Source of the DNA: Zestomonas carbonaria
Lineage (GTDB): Bacteria; Pseudomonadota; Gammaproteobacteria; Pseudomonadales; Pseudomonadaceae
Assembly: GCF_904061905.1 (NCBI RefSeq)
Contig: NZ_CAJFCI010000084.1
Coordinates: forward strand, 1 to 64,000
DNA: 64,000 bases
Direction of reading: 5' to 3'
Shown: piece by piece, positions 34,910-43,818 of the stretch
Layout: every line of letters starts with the position of its first letter
Numbering within the stretch: position 1 is the stretch's first letter
Notes under the pieces: model-generated
Databases searched by the model: none
What the model was told of the DNA's origin: nothing
Seen by the model: only the letters and a program-made list of their open reading frames with translations
Position numbers and translations under genes: made by a program

Positions 34910-36142
34910 ATGGAACAGTCAATCAAGGCCTTGCGCTTCCCCCTCGCCGCGCTTTCGCTACTGGTGCTCGCCGCTTGCGGCCGCGCACCGGACGCGGACA
35001 GCGCGGCGGCCCCGGCGCCGAAAGTCAGCGTCGCCGAGGTGATCCAGCAACCGATCAACGAATGGGACGAACTCACCGGGCGCCTGGAGGCTCCGGAGTC
35101 GGTGGTGGTCCGCCCACGGGTTTCCGGCTACATCGACCAGGTCGCCTTCACCGAAGGCGCGCTGGTGAAGAAAGGCGACCTGCTGTTCCAGATCGACCCG
35201 CGCCCGTTCGAGGCCGAGGTCAAGCGTCTGGAAGCCCAACTGCAACAGGCCCGCGCCAACCTCACCCGCACCGAAAGCGAAGCCCGCCGTGGCGATCGCC
35301 TGCGGGCCAGCAACGCGATCTCCGCCGAGCTCGCCGACGCCCGCACCAGCGCCGCCCTGCAAGCCCGCGCGGAAGTCGCGGCGACCCAGGCGGAACTGGA
35401 CAACGCCCGCCTGAACCTCAGCTTCACCCGCGTCACCGCGCCGATCGACGGCCGCGTCAGCCGCGCCGACGTGACCACCGGCAACCTGGTCAACGCCGGC
35501 GAAACCCGCCTGACCAGCCTGGTCTCCACCGACAAGGTGTACGCCTACTTCGACGCCGACGAGCGCGTGTTCCTCAAGTACTCGGAACTGTCGCGCAACG
35601 GCAGCCGTGGCGACGCCACCCCGGTCTACCTCGGCCTGTCCAACGAAGAAGGCTTCCCGCACCAGGGCCGCATGGACTTCGTCGACAACCAGGTCGATCC
35701 GCGCACCGGCACCATCCGCGGCCGCGCCGTGTTCGACAACAGCGACGGCCGCTTCACTCCTGGCCTCTACGCCCGTCTGCGGCTGGTCGGCAGCGCCACC
35801 TACAACGCCGCGCTGATCAAGGACTCGGCGGTCGGCACCGACCTCGGCAAGAAGTTCGTGCTGACCCTCGCCGACGACGGCACCGTGGCCTACCGCGCCA
35901 TCGAGCTGGGCCCGAGGCTGGAAGGCCTGCGCATCGTCCGCAGCGGCCTGGCCGAGGGCGAGAAGATCGTGGTCAACGGTCTGCAACGCGCCCGCCCCGG
36001 CATGCAGGTGACCCCCGAGGACGTGCCGATGGCCGACGCCAAGACCCTTGCCAGCCTGGCGCAGAAACGCGAAGCGGTGAGCGCCAGCAACCCGCCGCCA
36101 CGGGTGGCCCAGCAGGCCGCCGACAAGGGCCCGCGCGGATAG
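34910..36142 (+). CDS. mexE: MexE, periplasmic adaptor of the MexEF-OprN RND pump
   Basis: This 410-residue membrane-fusion protein is a lipoprotein: the signal ends LAAC with Cys23 as lipidation site. It has the beta-barrel strand EWDELTGRLEAPESVVVRPRVSGYI, a lipoyl half-motif, an alpha-helical hairpin (about 95-165, VKRLEAQLQQARANLTRTESEAR...) and the second lipoyl half LNLSFTRVTAPIDGRVSRADVTTGNLV. It links MexF to OprN. The gap to mexF is unusually long (152 bp) and holds three palindromic repeats. Confidence 0.95.
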   Translation: MEQSIKALRFPLAALSLLVLAACGRAPDADSAAAPAPKVSVAEVIQQPINEWDELTGRLEAPESVVVRPRVSGYIDQVAFTEGALVKKGDLLFQIDPRPFEAEVKRLEAQLQQARANLTRTESEARRGDRLRASNAISAELADARTSAALQARAEVAATQAELDNARLNLSFTRVTAPIDGRVSRADVTTGNLVNAGETRLTSLVSTDKVYAYFDADERVFLKYSELSRNGSRGDATPVYLGLSNEEGFPHQGRMDFVDNQVDPRTGTIRGRAVFDNSDGRFTPGLYARLRLVGSATYNAALIKDSAVGTDLGKKFVLTLADDGTVAYRAIELGPRLEGLRIVRSGLAEGEKIVVNGLQRARPGMQVTPEDVPMADAKTLASLAQKREAVSASNPPPRVAQQAADKGPRG

Positions 36143-36153
36143 CCTGGCCGTCG

Positions 36154-36249
36154 CTCCCGCGAACGCGGGAGTCCAGTGAAGCGTTTTCTGGGTCCCCGCG
36201 TTCGCGGGGATGACACCCACGAACATTGTCATTCCCGCGAACGCGGGAA
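36154..36249. repeat. Three family C palindromes between mexE and mexF
   Basis: CTCCCGCGAACGCGGGAG (36154-36171), TCCCCGCGTTCGCGGGGA (36193-36210) and TTCCCGCGAACGCGGGAA (36232-36249) lie at a spacing of 39 bp inside the efflux operon. Each is a perfect palindrome in its arms. Confidence 0.95.
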
Positions 36250-36294
36250 CCCAATGAACAAGCAGCTTTTACGCCTTGAAAAAGGATTCAGACG

Positions 36295-39200
36295 ATGAAC
36301 TTCTCCCAATACTTCATCCAGCGGCCGATCTTCGCTGCGGTGTTGTCGCTGCTGGTCCTGATCGGCGGAGCCATCTCGCTGTTCCAGTTGCCGATCAGCG
36401 AATACCCGGAAGTGGTGCCGCCAACCGTGGTGGTGCGCGCCAACTTCCCCGGCGCCAACCCCAAGGTGATCGGCGAAACCGTCGCCTCGCCGCTGGAGCA
36501 GGCCATCGTCGGCGTGGAGGGCATGCTCTACATGTCGTCGCAGTCCACCGCCGACGGCAAGATGACCCTGACCATCACCTTCGCCCTCGGCACCGACCTG
36601 GACAACGCCCAGGTGCAGGTGCAGAACCGCGTCACCCGCACCGAGCCCAAGCTGCCGGAGGAAGTGACGCGCCTGGGCATCACCGTCGACAAGGCTTCGC
36701 CCGACCTGACCATGGTCGTGCACCTGACCTCGCCGGATAACCGTTACGACATGCTCTACCTGTCCAACTACGCCGTGCTCAACGTCAAGGACGAGCTGGC
36801 GCGGCTGGACGGCGTCGGCGACGTGCAACTGTTCGGCATGGGCGACTACTCGCTGCGCGTGTGGCTCGACCCGAACAAGGTGGCCTCGCGCAACCTCACC
36901 GCCACCGACGTGGTCAACGCCATTCGCGAACAGAACCGCCAGGTCGCCGCTGGTGCCCTGGGCGCGCCACCGGCGCCGGGCGACACCAGCTTCCAGTTGT
37001 CGATCAACACCCAGGGCCGCCTGGTCAACGAGGAAGAGTTCGAGAACATCATCATCCGCGCCGGCGAAGACGGCGAGATCACCCGTCTGAAGGACATCGC
37101 CCGCATCGAACTGGGCTCCAACCAGTACGCGCTGCGCTCGCTGCTCAACAACCAGCCGGCGGTGGCCATCCCGATCTTCCAGCGCCCCGGCTCCAACGCC
37201 ATCGAAATCTCCAACCTGGTGCGGGAGAAGATGGCCGAGCTGAAGCAGGAGTTCCCGCAGGGCGTGGACTACGAGATCGTCTACGACCCGACCATCTTCG
37301 TGCGCGGCTCCATCGAGGCGGTGGTGCACACCCTGCTCGAAGCCATCGTGCTGGTGGTGCTGGTGGTGATCCTGTTCCTGCAGACCTGGCGCGCCTCGAT
37401 CATCCCGCTGGCCGCCGTGCCGGTGTCGCTGATCGGCACCTTCGCGGTCATGCACCTGTTCGGCTTCTCGCTCAACGCGCTGTCGCTGTTCGGCCTAGTG
37501 CTGGCCATCGGCATCGTGGTGGACGACGCCATCGTCGTGGTGGAGAACGTCGAGCGCCACATCGCCCTCGGCCAGCCACCGGTGGAGGCCGCCCGCCAGG
37601 CGATGAGGGAAGTCACCGGGCCGATCATCGCCATCGCCCTGGTGCTCTGCGCGGTGTTCGTGCCGACCGCCTTCATCTCCGGTCTCAGCGGGCAGTTCTA
37701 CCAGCAGTTCGCGTTGACCGTCGCCATTTCCACGGTGATCTCCGCGTTCAACTCGCTGACCCTGTCGCCGGCTCTCGCCGCGCTGCTGCTCAAGAGCCAT
37801 GACGCGCCCAAGGACCGCTTCTCGCTGCTGCTCGACAAACTGTTCGGCGGCTGGCTGTTCGGCCCCTTCAACCGCATGTTCGAGCGCGCCGGCAACCGCT
37901 ACGTCGGCACCGTGCGCCAGGTGCTGCGCAAGAGCGGCATCGCCCTGGTCATCTACGGCGGCCTGCTCGGCCTGACCTGGATGGGCCTGTCGACCACGCC
38001 GACCGGCTTCGTGCCGCAGCAGGACAAGCAGTACCTGGTGGCCTTCGCCCAGTTGCCCGATGCCGCAACCCTCGACCGTACCGAGGACGTCATCAAGCGC
38101 ATGTCGGAAATCGCCGCCAAGCACCCGGGCGTGGAGAACACCGTGGCCTTCCCCGGCCTGTCGATCAACGGCTTCACCAACAGCCCGAACAGCGGCATCG
38201 TGTTCACCCCGCTGAAGCCCTTCGACCAGCGCAAGGACGCGTCGATGAGCGCCAACGCCATCGCCGCCGACCTCAACGCGCAGTTCGCCGACATCCAGGA
38301 CGCCTACATTGCGATCTTCCCGCCGCCCCCGGTCATGGGCCTGGGTACCATCGGCGGCTTCCGCGTGCAGGTCCAGGACCGTGGCGGGCTGGGTTACGAG
38401 GCGCTGTACGAGGAAGTGCAGAACATCATCGCCAAGAGCCAGGACGTGCCCGAGCTGGCCGGGCTGTTCACCAGCTACCAGGTCAACGTGCCGCAGATCG
38501 ACGCCGACATCGACCGCGAGAAGGCCAAGACCCACGGCGTGGCGATCAGCGACATCTTCGACACCCTGCAGGTCTACCTCGGCTCGCTGTACGCGAACGA
38601 CTTCAACCGCTTCGGCCGCACCTACCAGGTCAACGTCCAGGCCGAGCAGCAGTTTCGTCTCGACCCGGAGCAGATCGGCCAGCTCAAGGTGCGCAACAAC
38701 CGTGGCGAGATGGTCCCGCTGTCGACCTTCATCAAGGTCAGCGACAGCGCCGGCCCCGACCGGGTGATGCACTACAACGGCTTCATCACCGCCGAGATCA
38801 ACGGCGCCGCGGCGCCGGGCTACAGCTCCGGCCAGGCCGAGGCGGCGATGGAGCGGCTGCTGAAGGAAGAACTGCCCAACGGCATGAGCTACGAATGGAC
38901 CGAGCTGACCTACCAGCAGATCCTCGCCGGCAACTCCGCGATCTACATCTTCCCGCTCTGCGTGCTGCTCGCCTTCCTGGTGCTGTCCGCGCTGTACGAG
39001 AGCTGGAGCCTGCCGCTGGCGGTGATCCTGATCGTGCCGATGACCCTGCTGTCGGCCATCGCCGGGGTGATCCTCGCCGGCAGCGACAACAACATCTTCA
39101 CCCAGATCGGCCTGATCGTACTGGTGGGCCTGGCGTGCAAGAACGCCATCCTCATCGTCGAGTTCGCCAAGGACAAGGAAGAGGAAGGCCTGAACGCCTG

Positions 39201-39465
39201 GGACGCCGTGCTGGAAGCCTGCCGCCTGCGCTTGCGGCCGATCCTGATGACATCCATCGCCTTCATCATGGGCGTGGTGCCGCTGGTCCTCTCTTCCGGC
39301 GCCGGTGCGGAAATGCGCCATGCCATGGGCGTCGCGGTGTTCAGCGGGATGATCGGGGTGACCTTCTTCGGCCTGCTGCTGACCCCAGTGTTCTACGTAC
39401 TGCTCCGTGGCTTCGTGGCGAACCGCGAAGCCCGCAAGGCCCAATCGACCGAGGTACACGCATGA
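36295..39465 (+). CDS. mexF: MexF, inner-membrane RND transporter
   Basis: This 1056-residue proton-driven transporter of the HAE1 class exports chloramphenicol, quinolones and trimethoprim in P. aeruginosa. It starts MNFSQYFIQRPIFAAVLSLLV (first membrane helix after an amphipathic turn), carries the proton-relay pair Asp410-Asp411 in GIVVDDAIVVVENVERH, and shows two large periplasmic loops and twelve helices in the usual places. The length matches MexF. Its TGA overlaps the first ATG of oprN (ATGA). Confidence 0.95.
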   Translation: MNFSQYFIQRPIFAAVLSLLVLIGGAISLFQLPISEYPEVVPPTVVVRANFPGANPKVIGETVASPLEQAIVGVEGMLYMSSQSTADGKMTLTITFALGTDLDNAQVQVQNRVTRTEPKLPEEVTRLGITVDKASPDLTMVVHLTSPDNRYDMLYLSNYAVLNVKDELARLDGVGDVQLFGMGDYSLRVWLDPNKVASRNLTATDVVNAIREQNRQVAAGALGAPPAPGDTSFQLSINTQGRLVNEEEFENIIIRAGEDGEITRLKDIARIELGSNQYALRSLLNNQPAVAIPIFQRPGSNAIEISNLVREKMAELKQEFPQGVDYEIVYDPTIFVRGSIEAVVHTLLEAIVLVVLVVILFLQTWRASIIPLAAVPVSLIGTFAVMHLFGFSLNALSLFGLVLAIGIVVDDAIVVVENVERHIALGQPPVEAARQAMREVTGPIIAIALVLCAVFVPTAFISGLSGQFYQQFALTVAISTVISAFNSLTLSPALAALLLKSHDAPKDRFSLLLDKLFGGWLFGPFNRMFERAGNRYVGTVRQVLRKSGIALVIYGGLLGLTWMGLSTTPTGFVPQQDKQYLVAFAQLPDAATLDRTEDVIKRMSEIAAKHPGVENTVAFPGLSINGFTNSPNSGIVFTPLKPFDQRKDASMSANAIAADLNAQFADIQDAYIAIFPPPPVMGLGTIGGFRVQVQDRGGLGYEALYEEVQNIIAKSQDVPELAGLFTSYQVNVPQIDADIDREKAKTHGVAISDIFDTLQVYLGSLYANDFNRFGRTYQVNVQAEQQFRLDPEQIGQLKVRNNRGEMVPLSTFIKVSDSAGPDRVMHYNGFITAEINGAAAPGYSSGQAEAAMERLLKEELPNGMSYEWTELTYQQILAGNSAIYIFPLCVLLAFLVLSALYESWSLPLAVILIVPMTLLSAIAGVILAGSDNNIFTQIGLIVLVGLACKNAILIVEFAKDKEEEGLNAWDAVLEACRLRLRPILMTSIAFIMGVVPLVLSSGAGAEMRHAMGVAVFSGMIGVTFFGLLLTPVFYVLLRGFVANREARKAQSTEVHA

Positions 39466-40913
39466 GTGCCATGACTGGATCGTTCCCGCGCTCCCGCGTG
39501 GGAATGCCGACCCGGGCGCTGCGCGCCCTCACCATCGGCGCACTGGCCCTGGCCATCAGCGCCTGCGCCGTCGGCCCGGACTACCGGGCGCCCGAGACCG
39601 GGCAGGCCCGCGTGGCCAGCGCCGACGACGGCAAGTACGACCGCGCGCGCTTCGAAGCCCTGTGGTGGCAGCAGTTCGACGATCCGACCCTGAACCGCCT
39701 GGTCGACCAGGCCCTGCAGGGCAACCGCGAACTGCGCGTGGCCTTCGCCCGCCTGCGCGCCGCCAGGGCGATCCGCGACGACGTGGCCAACGACCAGTTG
39801 CCCGTGGTCACCAGCGGGGTCAGCGCCGAGATCGGCAAGGGCCAGCAGCCCGGCCTCACCGAGAGCCGGGTCAACAGCGAGCGCTACGACCTCGGCCTCG
39901 ACATGGCCTGGGAGCTCGACCTGTTCGGTCGCATCCAGCGGCAGATCGAAGCCAGCGACGCCGACATCGGTGCCGCCGAGGCCGAGTTGCAGCAGTTGCA
40001 GGTCAGCCTGATCGCCGAACTGGTGGACGCCTACGGCAGCCTGCGCGGCGCACAACTGCGCGAAGGCATCGCCCGCAGCAACCTGGAGAACCAGAGCGAG
40101 TCCCGCGACCTCACCGAACGCCTGCGCGACGCCGGGGTCGGCAGCGAACTCGACGTGCTGCGCGCCGAGGCACGCCTGGCGGCCACCGAAGCCAGCCTGC
40201 CGCAACTGCAGGCCGAGGAAGTGCGCGCCCGCAACCGCATCGCCACCCTGCTCGGCCAGCGTCCGGAACAGCTCGACGCCGATCTCGCCCCGCGCCCGCT
40301 GCCGGCCATCGCCAAGGCCCTGCCGATCGGCGATCCCGGCGAACTGCTGCGCCGTCGCCCGGACATCCGCGCGGCCGAACGCCGGCTGGCGTCGGCAACC
40401 GCCAACGTCGGAGTAGCCACCGCCGACCTGTTCCCGCGCGTCAGCCTCTCCGGCTTCCTCGGCTTCACCGCCGGGCGCGGCTCGCAACTGGGCTCCTCCG
40501 CCGCGCGCGCCTGGGGCGTGGCGCCGAGCATCACCTGGGCGGCGTTCGACCTGGGCAGCGTGCGCGCCCGCCTGCGCGGCGCCGAAGCAGAAGCCGACGG
40601 CGTGCTGGCCGAGTACGAACAGCAGGTGCTGCTGGCCCTGGAAGAATCGGAGAATGCCTTCAGCGACTACGGCAAGCGCCAGCAACGGCTGCTCTCGCTG
40701 CTGCGCCAGAGCGAGGCCAGCCGTGCCGCGGCCGAACAGGCGGCGATCCGCTACCGCGAAGGCACGGTGGACTTCCTCGTCCTGCTCGACGCCGAACGCG
40801 AACGCCTGGCCGCCGAGGACGCCCAGGCGCAGGCCGAAGTCGAGCTGTATCGCGGCATCGTCGCCATCTACAAGGCCCTCGGCGGTGGCTGGAGCGCCCA
40901 GCCCTCGGCCTGA
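39462..40913 (+). CDS. oprN: OprN, outer-membrane channel of the MexEF-OprN pump
   Basis: This is a TolC/OprM-family outer-membrane efflux lipoprotein, 483 residues from the ATG at 39462. The signal ends ISAC with Cys35 as lipidation site, followed by GPDYRAPE typical of the family, and two outer-membrane-efflux repeats with coiled-coil helices. The first 14 residues (MSAMTGSFPRSRVG) are encoded by a sequence closely resembling the family C palindrome (TTCCCGCGCTCCCGCGTGGGAA), so the real or ancestral start may be the ATG at 39504, giving 469 residues. A strong terminator follows. Confidence 0.94.
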   Translation: MSAMTGSFPRSRVGMPTRALRALTIGALALAISACAVGPDYRAPETGQARVASADDGKYDRARFEALWWQQFDDPTLNRLVDQALQGNRELRVAFARLRAARAIRDDVANDQLPVVTSGVSAEIGKGQQPGLTESRVNSERYDLGLDMAWELDLFGRIQRQIEASDADIGAAEAELQQLQVSLIAELVDAYGSLRGAQLREGIARSNLENQSESRDLTERLRDAGVGSELDVLRAEARLAATEASLPQLQAEEVRARNRIATLLGQRPEQLDADLAPRPLPAIAKALPIGDPGELLRRRPDIRAAERRLASATANVGVATADLFPRVSLSGFLGFTAGRGSQLGSSAARAWGVAPSITWAAFDLGSVRARLRGAEAEADGVLAEYEQQVLLALEESENAFSDYGKRQQRLLSLLRQSEASRAAAEQAAIRYREGTVDFLVLLDAERERLAAEDAQAQAEVELYRGIVAIYKALGGGWSAQPSA

Positions 40914-40931
40914 CCCTATCCGCTCCGCCTT

Positions 40932-40967
40932 GCCCGTGGTCATTGTGCTCCCGCCACGGGCTTTTTT
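40932..40967 (+). terminator. Intrinsic terminator of mexEF-oprN
   Basis: GCCCGTGG (40932-40939) pairs with CCACGGGC (40954-40961) around a 14-base loop, followed by six T residues. Confidence 0.88.
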
Positions 40968-40990
40968 ATGCCCGCGATTCGACACGCAAT

Positions 40991-41060
40991 CGATGGGTTG
41001 CACCCATCCTACGTGCTCCGCGCGCACCGATAAGCTTCGTAGGATGGGTGAAACCCATCG
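40991..41060. repeat. Inverted pair of family D repeats
   Basis: CGATGGGTTGCACCCATCCTACG and the inverted CGTAGGATGGGTGAAACCCATCG are separated by about 24 bases, between oprN and the convergent transporter gene. Confidence 0.85.
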
Positions 41061-41145
41061 CCCCGGGAGTCGATGAGTCCCCCCTGGAGCGACATCCATC
41101 ATTCCCGGCGGAACGCCGCACACATCGCCAGGCAAACGGTGCGCC

Positions 41146-42351
41146 CTAGCTTTCCATCGCCCTGGCGTAGCCGCTTGGCGCGAAGCGCAGGGTCACGCCC
41201 AGCATCGCGACCACGAACACCGCCAGCAACACCCAGGACACCTGGAAATCGCCGGTGACATCGCGCAGCCAGCCGGTCAGGTAAGGGATGATCCCGGTGA
41301 TGATGAAGCCGATCCCCTGCACGAAGGCCGCCAGGCGGCCCGCCGCGCCGGGGTCGGAAAGGTGGTCGAGGGTCAGCGTCAGGCTCAGGGCGAAGCAGGC
41401 GCCCAGGCCATAGCCGATCAGCGCCACCCACAGCCCCGGCAGGTGCAGCGGTGCCAGCAGCAGTCCGGCGAAACCCGCGAGCTGGATCAGCAGGACCAGG
41501 CAGAGCCAGGGCCGGCGGTCCGCGGAGCGTCGGATGAGCATCGGCATGCTCAGCGCGGCGAGCACCTGGAAGATGGTCATCAGGCCGATCAGCTCGCCGC
41601 TCGCCTGGGCGCTCCAGCCGAGCTGGCGGTAGGACACCGGCAGCCAGGCGACCATGCTCGTGTAGCCACCGTTGATCAGGCCGAAATACACCGCCAGCAG
41701 CCAGGCCCGCCGGCTGGCGAAGAAATGCCCGCCCGACTGCGCGCGGGCCAGCGCACCCGCCTCCCGAGGCCGGGCCAGGCCCCACAGCGACAAGCCGAGC
41801 AGCGCCGGCAGCAGCCAGATGCCGAGACCATCCTGCCAGTGCCCGGAATGCTCGGCGACCATCGGCGCCAGCACCGCCGCGCAGCCACCACCGGCCATCA
41901 GCGCCGCCGAGTACAAGCCCATCGCCGCCGGGACCTTGTGCGGGAACCAGCGCTTGATCACCCCCGGCACCAGCGCCTGGATGATCGCCACCCCGCTGCC
42001 GGCCAACACCGCGCTGAGCACCAGCGCTACGCCGCTGTCCAGCAACAGGCGCCACAGGCAGGCGGCGGCGATGGCCAGCAAGCCGAAGGCCATCCCCCGC
42101 CCTTCGCCCAGCCTCGGGCCGATCCAGGGCAGCGCCAGGGCGAACAGCCCCATGCACAGCACCGGCAACACGGTGAGCAGCGAAGCGCCCTGGAAGCCCA
42201 GGCCGGTGGCCTCGCGAATCTCCGCCAGCAGCGGGCCGATCGACGTCAGGATCGGCCGCAGGTTGATACCCAGCGCGACGATCACCAGCAGCCCCAGCCA
42301 ACCGGCCCGGGCTTGCTCCTCCGCGTGGTTGCGGGACAGTTCGAGACTCAT
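41146..42351 (-). CDS. MFS transporter of the CynX/NimT type
   Basis: This 401-residue protein has about twelve membrane helices and resembles the cyanate/nitroimidazole-transporter branch of the major facilitator superfamily, with the N-terminal NLRPILTSIGPLLAEIREATGLGFQGASLLTVLPVLCMG signature. It overlaps the deaminase gene by four bases (ATGA), so the two are translationally coupled, suggesting uptake or export of a nucleobase or related amine. Counterpart of PAO1 PA2500 by remembered order. The start at 42351 is the first with a plausible soluble N-terminus. Confidence 0.9.
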   Translation of the reverse strand: MSLELSRNHAEEQARAGWLGLLVIVALGINLRPILTSIGPLLAEIREATGLGFQGASLLTVLPVLCMGLFALALPWIGPRLGEGRGMAFGLLAIAAACLWRLLLDSGVALVLSAVLAGSGVAIIQALVPGVIKRWFPHKVPAAMGLYSAALMAGGGCAAVLAPMVAEHSGHWQDGLGIWLLPALLGLSLWGLARPREAGALARAQSGGHFFASRRAWLLAVYFGLINGGYTSMVAWLPVSYRQLGWSAQASGELIGLMTIFQVLAALSMPMLIRRSADRRPWLCLVLLIQLAGFAGLLLAPLHLPGLWVALIGYGLGACFALSLTLTLDHLSDPGAAGRLAAFVQGIGFIITGIIPYLTGWLRDVTGDFQVSWVLLAVFVVAMLGVTLRFAPSGYARAMES

Positions 42352-42803
42352 GCCCGGCGCTGCCGCCAGAGGTCGTACAGGCCCTCTTCGCCCCGCGGCC
42401 GCAGCGGCCTCATCGGCAGCGCCTGCTCCCGGGGCGGGAGCGCCATCTGCGCGTAGACCGGCGCGGTCGACAGGCCGAAAGCCTCGCCGTCCTCGTTGGA
42501 ATAGGCGAAATAGACCGCACTCACCCCGCACAGGTGCATGGCCGCCAGGCACATCGGGCAAGGATGGCCGCTGGCGTAGATCACGCAGCCGTCCAGGCGC
42601 GGGCTGCCGAGCGCCCTGCTGGCCCGGCGGATGGCCAGAAGCTCGGCGTGGCCGGTGGGGTCCTGGTCGAGGTGGATTTCGTTCGCCGCGCGGGCGATGA
42701 CCTGCCCATCGCGGACCAGCACCGCGCCGAACGGCCGGCCTCCCGCCTCGACATTGGCGCGGGCCAGGGCGACGGCTTCGCGCATGAAATCTTCGTGTTG
42801 CAT
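42348..42803 (-). CDS. Nucleoside/guanine-type deaminase
   Basis: This 151-residue zinc-dependent deaminase of the cytidine/guanine deaminase fold has the ligand and proton-shuttle motif His52-Ala-Glu54 in GHAELLAIRR and the zinc cysteines Cys82 and Cys85 in GHPCPMCLAAM. It resembles guanine deaminases and tRNA adenosine deaminases in layout, but it is short and coupled to a transporter, so a metabolic base deaminase is likely. GGAGG precedes the start at 42803. It is divergent from the LysR gene at 42900. Confidence 0.9.
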   Translation of the reverse strand: MQHEDFMREAVALARANVEAGGRPFGAVLVRDGQVIARAANEIHLDQDPTGHAELLAIRRASRALGSPRLDGCVIYASGHPCPMCLAAMHLCGVSAVYFAYSNEDGEAFGLSTAPVYAQMALPPREQALPMRPLRPRGEEGLYDLWRQRRA

Positions 42804-42899
42804 GGGGCCTCCGGCTCTTGTCCCGACTTGCCGGAAGTATGTCGAGACGGATTTGTATGGTGAAATTAAATGATGGAATGCAAACCAGTGGGAATCCGA

Positions 42900-43763
42900 A
42901 TGCTCGATCCAGTCCTGTTGCGCAGCTTCGTCATGGTGGTGGATGTCGGCAACTTCACCCGCGCCGCCGAGCACCTGCACCTCACCCAGTCCACCGTCAG
43001 CCAGCAGGTCCTGCGACTGGAACAGGCCCTGGGATGCCGCCTGCTCGATCGCAACCAGCGCCAGGTCCTGCCCACCGAGGAAGGCGAACGGCTGCTCGGC
43101 TATGCCCGGCGCATCCTGCAACTGGGCGAGGAAGCCCGGCAGGCCCTGGACACGGAGCACAGCGAGGGCGCCCTGCGCCTGGGCATGCCCGAGGACTTCG
43201 CCGGCGAACGCATGATGCCGCTGCTCGCCGCCTTCAGCGCGCAGCGCCCGCGCCTGCGCCTGGAGGTGTCCAGCGGTCTCAGCCACGAACTGCTGCGCCA
43301 GTACCGCAACGGCGAGCTGGACCTGTTGCTGGTCAAGCAATGGGGCGCCGACAGCGACTGCCTGGCGCGCTGGCCGGAACCGCTGCACTGGCTGGACAGC
43401 GCGACGCAGCCCAGTGCCGGACGCGAGCCGTTGCCGCTGGTGGTGTTCCCGCTCGGCGCCCTGTACCGCCAGGAAATGATCCATGCTCTGGAAGGCACCG
43501 GCCGGCGCTGGCGGATCAGCTATTGCAGCGCCAGCCTGGCCAGCCTCGCGGCGGCGGTCGCCTCCGGCATGGGCGTCAGCCTGCTGCCGGAACGCTGCCG
43601 GCAGGCCACGCACCGGGTGTTGACGGCCGATGATGGTTTCCCGCCGATCGGCGGCCTGGAACTGGCGCTCTACGCCCGCGCCGAACTCGGCAGCGCCGGA
43701 CGCAGCCTGTGCGAACAGTTGCAGCACCTGTGCGGTCAGATGGCGGTCACCGACGCCCGTTGA
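42900..43763 (+). CDS. LysR-family regulator divergent from the deaminase-transporter operon
   Basis: This 287-residue LysR protein begins MLDPVLLRSFVMVVDVGNFTRAAEHLHLTQSTVSQQVLRLE, a typical winged helix-turn-helix, followed by the effector-binding domain. I prefer the ATG at 42900, preceded by GGGAA, over ATGs at 42870 and 42873, which add ten residues before the canonical start. The 96-bp gap to the deaminase gene should hold shared operators. The transaldolase gene follows 55 bp downstream on the same strand. Confidence 0.9.
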   Translation: MLDPVLLRSFVMVVDVGNFTRAAEHLHLTQSTVSQQVLRLEQALGCRLLDRNQRQVLPTEEGERLLGYARRILQLGEEARQALDTEHSEGALRLGMPEDFAGERMMPLLAAFSAQRPRLRLEVSSGLSHELLRQYRNGELDLLLVKQWGADSDCLARWPEPLHWLDSATQPSAGREPLPLVVFPLGALYRQEMIHALEGTGRRWRISYCSASLASLAAAVASGMGVSLLPERCRQATHRVLTADDGFPPIGGLELALYARAELGSAGRSLCEQLQHLCGQMAVTDAR

Positions 43764-43818
43764 GACGCCGACGCGGCTCGGGTAAGGTCGAACCATTCGC
43801 CACGACAAGGCCACCGCC

